Positions 6,834-11,056 of a DNA stretch of 11,056 bases are shown here, piece after piece (within the stretch, counting starts at the first letter, position 1; each line of letters opens with the position of its first letter). Position numbers and translations under genes: made by a program. The DNA lies in contig DATFLK010000179.1 in assembly GCA_035267815.1 (NCBI GenBank), forward strand, positions 1 to 11,056, read 5' to 3'. Under the pieces are notes generated by a model. It made no database searches. It saw only the letters and a program-made list of their open reading frames with translations, and was not told the origin of the DNA. The stretch comes from DATFLK01 sp035267815. GTDB lineage: Bacteria > Pseudomonadota > Zetaproteobacteria > Mariprofundales > Mariprofundaceae.

Positions 6834-7664
6834 CTATCTCTTCTTCAGCCTCCACAGACGGCGGCCGGAAAAACTGAAGATCTCCCAATCCGAATGGACC
6901 CCCTTCACGGTTTCGGCCGCACCGGTGATCAGGTAGCCGCCCGGCACCATCGCATGAGCAATCCGGTCGATCACATGCTTACGCTCTTCCGGGTCAAAGT
7001 AGATCAGGACATTCCGGCAGAAGACGACATGAAAGGATCCGTTGACGTCCAGATCCTGCAGCAGGGCGTCCGAAATCAGGTTGGCATACTGAAACGAGAC
7101 CAGATTGCGAATCTCATCACGAATCCTCCACATCTCGCCCTGTTGATCGAAATATCGAACCAGCTGCTGAATGGCCAAGCCTCGCTGTACCTCCATCTGG
7201 GTATACTTGCCCGTTTCCGCATACTGCAATATCTGACGGTCCAGATCCGAGGCGGTGATGCGGACCCGCCGGTTTGCATTCGACAGGGATTGAATGGCCG
7301 TCATGGCGATGGAGTAGGGCTCCTGTCCCTTGGAGCAGGCCGCGGACCAGATATTGACCCGATCGTACGGGCCCAATCTCTCCTCCAGCTCCGGAAATAT
7401 ATGTTCCCGCAATGCCTCAAACGGGTACTTGTCGCGGAAAAAGAGCGACTCGTTGGTCGTCATCGCATGCACGGCATCCAGTGCAATTTCACCATTCTCG
7501 TCGCGCTGCACCGCATTGGCCAATGCGTTGAGCGAGTCCAGGCCATGCTGTTTCATAACCGGGAACATACGTGTTTCGAGCAGATAGGCCTTCGCTTCAT
7601 CCAGAACCAGTCCGCTTCTGCGGCGCAGAAAGTCGCGTATATAGTTGAACCGTGCTTCATCCAT
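6834..7664 (-). CDS. cheR: Chemotaxis protein methyltransferase CheR
   Basis: CheR transfers methyl groups from S-adenosylmethionine to glutamates of chemoreceptors, giving adaptation opposite to CheB. The 276-residue protein has the N-terminal helical domain (about 1-75), TTNESLFFRD at 69-78, the SAM-binding loop WSAACSKGQEPYSIAM at 106-121, the acidic ribose-binding ASDLD at 138-142, and VFCRNVLIYF at 214-223. The loop between RYF (170-172) and RIRDE looks about four residues shorter than in enteric CheR. That is the feature associated with CheR proteins that do not bind a receptor pentapeptide. I chose the ATG at 7664, 4 bp after the cheB stop. The open frame runs another 62 codons upstream, but that part overlaps cheB and has no resemblance to CheR. 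No clear Shine-Dalgarno is present, so coupling to cheB is likely. Confidence 0.95.
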   Translation of the reverse strand: MDEARFNYIRDFLRRRSGLVLDEAKAYLLETRMFPVMKQHGLDSLNALANAVQRDENGEIALDAVHAMTTNESLFFRDKYPFEALREHIFPELEERLGPYDRVNIWSAACSKGQEPYSIAMTAIQSLSNANRRVRITASDLDRQILQYAETGKYTQMEVQRGLAIQQLVRYFDQQGEMWRIRDEIRNLVSFQYANLISDALLQDLDVNGSFHVVFCRNVLIYFDPEERKHVIDRIAHAMVPGGYLITGAAETVKGVHSDWEIFSFSGRRLWRLKKR

Positions 7665-7668
7665 GGGA

Positions 7669-8772
7669 TCAGTGCGCCAGTTGCAGGGTCGCAAGAATCG
7701 CCGACGGAATCTGTTCCAGAGCCAGCACACTGTGGGCGGCTCCCAGTCCCACCGTTGCCCCGGGCATGCCCCAGACGGTACTGGTCTCCTTGTTCTGGGC
7801 GATGACATAACCATCCCGTTTGGCCAGCTCCAGGGCTCCGGCCGACCCATCCTTGCCCATACCCGTCAGGACCACGACCAAGGTATGAATCCGCGGTGCG
7901 AGCTTGGTCAACGAATTGAACATCGCATCGACGGCGGGACGGCAGAAATGTAGTGGCGGTGCATCGCTGAGGCTGACAAAAAGCCCCTCCTCCCTGGCTT
8001 CAATCTCCATATGTCGATCGCCAGGCGCGAAATAGACATGCCCCGGTAGCAGCCGCTCGCCCTCATCGGCCACCTTGCATGTCAACAGTGACTCCTTGTC
8101 CATTCGGGAGGCTAGGGAACGGATAAAAAGCGCCGGCATGTGCTGCACAACGACGACCGGCACCGGCAGGTTGGCAGGCAGATGGCACAACACCTCATGT
8201 AAGGCCGCCGGCCCCCCTGTACTCGCACCGATGGCGAGAATATCCATCCTTACATCGCGCGCGAGACGGGCGGCTGCCGACGGAGCGGCGACCTCCGGTG
8301 CTGGCGCCGAAGGCAATGGCTGCGAGGCCGGTCTTTCGGATACCGCGACATCCGCAATGCGCGGATTCGAATCGCTTCTCTGCAACTCCTCGAGACGAGG
8401 CAGCAACGATGTTCTGATGCTCTCGGCCGGATTACCATCCGATGCCTTGGGTTTGAGAATAAAGTCGAAGGCGCCTGCCTTCAGCGCCTGCACCGTGCGA
8501 TCGGCATCGTCCTCGGTTTCAGCCGCGACGATGATGACCTTCACATCCGGATGGTCCCGCTTCAGCGCGGTCAACGTCTCCATGCCGTTCATGCGCGGCA
8601 TGTTCATATCCAGGGTAATCACATCGGGCTTGAGTTCCGCCACCTTCTCAAGTGCATCCACGCCGTCACGTGCCACACCCACCACTTCCAGTTCATCAAG
8701 CCCCATCAAGCACTTCCGCAGGAACATGCGGAAGGCAACGGAATCATCCACAATCAGCAGTCTTGTTTTCAT
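7669..8772 (-). CDS. cheB: Chemotaxis response regulator / protein-glutamate methylesterase CheB
   Basis: CheB removes methyl groups from receptor glutamates (and deamidates glutamines) when phosphorylated by CheA. The 367 residues comprise a receiver (about 1-120), a proline/alanine-rich linker (about 130-172) and the methylesterase domain (about 175-362). The esterase triad is intact: Ser184 in IGASTGG, His211 in VVQHM, Asp308 in LTGMGKDG. In the receiver, Asp9/Asp10, the phospho-acceptor Asp55 (LDMNMP) and Lys107 are present. The usual Ser/Thr switch residue is alanine (VAA at 82-84 instead of V-S/T), so the response to phosphorylation may be altered. The stop lies 4 bp before cheR, and the start is 19 bp after cheY with only a weak ribosome site. 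Confidence 0.96.
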   Translation of the reverse strand: MKTRLLIVDDSVAFRMFLRKCLMGLDELEVVGVARDGVDALEKVAELKPDVITLDMNMPRMNGMETLTALKRDHPDVKVIIVAAETEDDADRTVQALKAGAFDFILKPKASDGNPAESIRTSLLPRLEELQRSDSNPRIADVAVSERPASQPLPSAPAPEVAAPSAAARLARDVRMDILAIGASTGGPAALHEVLCHLPANLPVPVVVVQHMPALFIRSLASRMDKESLLTCKVADEGERLLPGHVYFAPGDRHMEIEAREEGLFVSLSDAPPLHFCRPAVDAMFNSLTKLAPRIHTLVVVLTGMGKDGSAGALELAKRDGYVIAQNKETSTVWGMPGATVGLGAAHSVLALEQIPSAILATLQLAH

Positions 8773-8791
8773 GTTTATCCGCGCTTCGGAA

Positions 8792-9163
8792 TCAGACCGG
8801 AAGACCCAGCATACCGAGTTTCTCCTGTATCATGTCGGCATCAAAGGGCTTCATAATATATTCGTTCGCTCCTGCAGAGATGGCCTTCAGGATCGAAGGC
8901 ATACTGGCCTCGGTGGTCACCATAATGACCTTCGGCTCTTCGACATACTCCGGGCTTGCACGCAGGCTGACCAGAAAATCATAGCCGTTCATCACCGGCA
9001 TATGCCAATCAAGAAGAATCAGTCCGATATCGTGATTGCGCTGCAGCTGTTCCATCGCCTGTTTACCATTCTCGGCCTCCACAACCTGCCAACCGAGTTG
9101 CTGCATGATTCCCCTCAATGCCAGACGGACAACACGGGCATCATCCACGATCAGGGATTTCAT
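8792..9163 (-). CDS. cheY: Chemotaxis response regulator CheY
   Basis: CheY is the single-domain receiver that, once phosphorylated by CheA, binds the flagellar motor switch. The 123-residue protein has every functional residue: Asp7/Asp8 for Mg2+, phospho-acceptor Asp52 in LDWHMPVMNG (close to the enteric DWNMP motif), Thr83 in MVTTEA, Tyr102 and Lys105 in NEYIMKPF. This is a fully competent CheY, unlike the degenerate receiver fused to the neighbouring CheA. Its ATG overlaps the cheW stop (ATGA, 9160-9163) and AGGAGG lies 7 nt upstream. No cheZ phosphatase gene is next to it, so how CheY is dephosphorylated is not shown by this window. Confidence 0.96.
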   Translation of the reverse strand: MKSLIVDDARVVRLALRGIMQQLGWQVVEAENGKQAMEQLQRNHDIGLILLDWHMPVMNGYDFLVSLRASPEYVEEPKVIMVTTEASMPSILKAISAGANEYIMKPFDADMIQEKLGMLGLPV

Positions 9164-9654
9164 TCGACAGCCTCCTGAATACCCGTCATGGCGGATGAGA
9201 GCTGGTTGCTGTCCGACATCTCAAGCGTGCGGCGAATAAACCGCTCGATATCAAGCACAACCAGAAGACGCTCCTCAAGCTTCAGCACGCCGCTTCCGAC
9301 ATCCTGCCAGCAGGGGGGAAGCGATTTCGGCGTTTTTTCAAGCGTGCTGGTTTCCGGTCTCATGACCTCGCCGACCTGATCGACGATCAGGCCGAAATCC
9401 TCCCCGTCATCGGTTTCGATAATCACGACACGGAAGGGATCGCTCTCTTCACGATCCGGAAGCCCAAGCGCCTTGCGCATATCCAGTTGCGTGATGACAT
9501 GACCGCGGAGATTGATCAGTCCGGATACCACATCATGTGCCAGCGGGATAGGGGTACAGCGAAGCGGGGTGACCACCTCCTGTACGTTACGCACCGGAAG
9601 GCCAAGGCTTTGACCGTGCAGACTGCAGGTTAATAGTTCTTGCGCATCATTCAC
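9160..9654 (-). CDS. cheW: Chemotaxis coupling protein CheW
   Basis: CheW links chemoreceptors to CheA in the polar signalling array. The 164-residue product is a single CheW domain of double SH3-like beta barrels. The first part has LLTCSLHGQSLGLPVRNVQEV at the N-terminus and the family hallmark GLINLRGHVITQLDMRKALGL at about 45-65. The second half has RVVIIE, then FGLIVDQVGEVMRP at 87-100, and LLVVLDIERFI near 130-140. The start is GTG at 9654, supported by AAAGGAG 6 nt upstream; no in-frame ATG near it fits as well. The gene lies 34 bp after cheA, and its stop overlaps cheY. CheA also carries a second CheW-like module, so the array has two sources of CheW-type domains. Confidence 0.95.
   Translation of the reverse strand: MNDAQELLTCSLHGQSLGLPVRNVQEVVTPLRCTPIPLAHDVVSGLINLRGHVITQLDMRKALGLPDREESDPFRVVIIETDDGEDFGLIVDQVGEVMRPETSTLEKTPKSLPPCWQDVGSGVLKLEERLLVVLDIERFIRRTLEMSDSNQLSSAMTGIQEAVE
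9171..9176 (-). promoter_or_regulatory. Shine-Dalgarno site of cheY
   Basis: Minus-strand AGGAGG lies 7 nt before the cheY ATG, within the end of cheW. A full-consensus site inside the overlapping upstream gene suggests strong independent initiation, in line with the high CheY amounts usually needed. Confidence 0.65.
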
Positions 9655-9660
9655 CGGATA

Positions 9661-9667
9661 CTCCTTT
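9661..9667 (-). promoter_or_regulatory. Shine-Dalgarno site fixing the GTG start of cheW
   Basis: Minus-strand AAAGGAG lies 6 nt before GTG at 9652-9654, in the 34-bp spacer after cheA. Its strength and spacing are the main reason to accept a GTG start for cheW. Confidence 0.7.
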
Positions 9668-9688
9668 CATGCACGGGACCCTCGCCCA

Positions 9689-11056
9689 TCAGACTGTCTC
9701 TTCTGATGCAAGCAGCTCCTTCAGGCGTATGCGAAGGCTTGCCGACTCGGTCTTGAGCACGCTGCCGATAAAGAGCTCGGCATCCTCGTCACGCTTCGGC
9801 ACGAACGATGCCAAAGCCACGACCGGAATACTCCGAAGCGGCTCCTGTTTCTTCACCCAGCGCACAAGCTCCATGCCCTGCTGATCCTCCATATCGAGGT
9901 CAGCTAGGATGACCCGGGGCGGCTGCTGGTCGAGAATCTCCCTGGCCTGCAGGACGTCATCCGCTGCCCATACGCGATAGCCCATCGATTCGAGCGTCGG
10001 CTTCATTAGATCACGGAAAAAGGCCGAGCCTTCCATCAGCAACAGATCGGTTTGGTCCTGGCGCTGCTCCGCCGTCGCCCGATTCTGGCTACCGAACCAC
10101 TCGGGCGCCACGGTCTTGGCCAACTCATAGACATCGACCACCTCGGTGGCCTGCCCGTAGATCGAAGCCGTACCGAGAAAGAAGGATCGCTCGGAATCGA
10201 GCTCCACCTCGAGCGGCACTTCGGCGACATCCAGGATGCGCTGCACCTCGAGGCAGAGGTGATCGCTGCCATTCGACAGGATGATGCAGGGCATCTCGTA
10301 CTCCCCGTCCATGACCGGCCCGTTGCCGGAACCGATCAAGCTGCCCCAGCGTTTGAAGGGGATAATCTCGTTGCGATACTGCAACACCTCGCGATCGGCC
10401 GAGATCTCAACATGCGTGCTGGAGATCGTTTCAAGGCGCTGGACCAGCGACATGGGAATGGCATAGCGGCCATCACCCTGCTGGAACAACACGATATGCT
10501 GCAGATTACGCTTGGCGCGTGACTGAAGCTCGCTCTTGTTCTCCGCCATGGCCTCGGCAGCGCTGTCCGTCAGATCCGCAACTGCCATAATGCCGTTGCA
10601 ATCGAGGATCGGCACCACGCTGCCGTCGCCCAGAATGCTGCAACCGGCATAGATATCGAGATTCTGGAAGTGCGCCCCAAGCGGCTTGACCACGATCTCC
10701 TCGGCGCCGGCGATATCGTCCATGGCCAGACCGAAGCTGGCCTGACCCGCGTTGATCACCACCACCACGAACTCATCCCGATTACTCGGCGTCAGATGCA
10801 GCAGACTGGAAAGCGAGATCACCGGCAGGAGCTTATCGCGCAGTCGGTAGAAGTGGCTCCCCGCATACTCCTCCCACTCCGCATCGTTGCGGTCGATACC
10901 GATCAGCTCCTGCACATTCATCTGCGGTACGGCGAACTGCTGCTCGCTCGTCTCCACTACCAATGCCGGGATAATCGCTAGCGTCAGCGGGATACGCATG
11001 CGCAGCGTCGAGCCCTTTCCCACCTGACTTTCGACCTCCACATTGCCGCCGGTCTT
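9689..11056 (-). CDS. cheA: Hybrid chemotaxis histidine kinase CheA, C-terminal part: P5, second CheW-like domain, degenerate receiver (5' end beyond window)
   Basis: CheA is the kinase that feeds phosphate to CheY and CheB. The frame is open to the right edge; 455 residues are visible and the Hpt, dimerisation and most of the ATPase domain lie outside. The visible part starts with the end of the ATP-binding domain (GGNVEVES, then GKGSTLRMRIPLTLAI), followed by the P5 CheW-like regulatory domain (about 26-160). A linker leads to a second CheW-like domain (about 183-315), starting LQHIVLFQQGDGRYAIPMS. A receiver-like domain follows (about 337-451). In the receiver the acid pair is Glu-Gly instead of Asp-Asp (LLLMEGSAFFRD), the presumed acceptor Asp is kept in ILADLDME, the switch Thr is Ala (VALAS), and a Lys is kept in VLKTE, without the following Pro. 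Ordinary CheA ends after P5. The stop is 34 bp before cheW. Fragment identity is firm; the receiver's activity is doubtful. Confidence 0.94.
   Translation of the reverse strand, partial: KTGGNVEVESQVGKGSTLRMRIPLTLAIIPALVVETSEQQFAVPQMNVQELIGIDRNDAEWEEYAGSHFYRLRDKLLPVISLSSLLHLTPSNRDEFVVVVINAGQASFGLAMDDIAGAEEIVVKPLGAHFQNLDIYAGCSILGDGSVVPILDCNGIMAVADLTDSAAEAMAENKSELQSRAKRNLQHIVLFQQGDGRYAIPMSLVQRLETISSTHVEISADREVLQYRNEIIPFKRWGSLIGSGNGPVMDGEYEMPCIILSNGSDHLCLEVQRILDVAEVPLEVELDSERSFFLGTASIYGQATEVVDVYELAKTVAPEWFGSQNRATAEQRQDQTDLLLMEGSAFFRDLMKPTLESMGYRVWAADDVLQAREILDQQPPRVILADLDMEDQQGMELVRWVKKQEPLRSIPVVALASFVPKRDEDAELFIGSVLKTESASLRIRLKELLASEETV

Noticed and set aside
6894..7805. Plus-strand open frame of 303 codons opposite cheR
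   Set aside because: It is antisense to the whole conserved CheR coding sequence and has no domain of its own; long antisense frames are expected with this codon usage.
7665..7850. 62-codon N-terminal extension of the cheR open frame
   Set aside because: It lies inside cheB in another frame, has an unusual Trp/Arg/Pro-rich composition, and the CheR family similarity starts at the ATG at 7664.
8075..9178. Plus-strand open frame of 367 codons opposite cheB and cheY
   Set aside because: It is the mirror of two well-supported genes, is Ser/Arg-rich with no recognisable domain, and has no supporting operon context.
9655..9688. Promoter or terminator in the cheA-cheW spacer
   Set aside because: The 34 bp hold only the cheW ribosome site; no -35/-10, sigma-28, sigma-54 or hairpin pattern is visible.

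Overview
The window is one uninterrupted block of flagellar and chemotaxis genes. All are read from the minus strand, right to left, and packed almost without spacers. In transcription order it holds: the C-terminal part of a hybrid cheA (cut by the right edge), cheW, cheY, cheB, cheR, fliQ, fliR, flhB, flhA, flhF, flhG (fleN-type), a small unrecognised membrane-protein gene, and the first 146 codons of fliA (cut by the left edge). No RNA gene, mobile element, CRISPR array, prophage or plus-strand gene could be supported. The largest gap between genes is 54 bp (cheR-fliQ), so no stretch over 300 bases lacks a gene.

The organism is a motile Gram-negative, moderately GC-rich bacterium. FlhF, a FleN-like FlhG and FliA in series point to a polarly flagellated proteobacterium. 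The order che-fliQR-flhBA-flhFG-fliA is not the usual gammaproteobacterial order, in which cheYZAB follow fliA. Together with a CheA fused to a second CheW-like domain and a receiver, this makes a deep-branching proteobacterial lineage such as Zetaproteobacteria or Magnetococcia plausible, but that is only a guess from gene order.

Right part (about 6834-11056), signal transduction: CheA and CheW form the receptor-coupled kinase core, CheY carries the signal to the motor, and CheR and CheB methylate and demethylate the receptors for adaptation. No cheZ, cheC or cheD is visible. Middle (2542-6779), export gate: FliQ, FliR, FlhB and FlhA are integral membrane parts of the flagellar type III secretion apparatus; FliP, their usual partner, is not encoded here. 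Left part (1-2552), placement and regulation: FlhF and FlhG control site and number of flagella, and FliA is the sigma-28 factor for late flagellar genes. The 73-residue membrane protein lies between flhG and fliA and overlaps both by ATGA, so it is surely part of the operon.

Points deserving a second look are the hybrid CheA with a degenerate receiver, the small glycine-zipper membrane protein, an FlhF with altered GTPase motifs beside an FlhG without the usual activating helix, a sigma-54-like promoter match in the only sizeable gap, a CheB receiver lacking the switch Ser/Thr, and a CheR with a shortened beta-subdomain loop.
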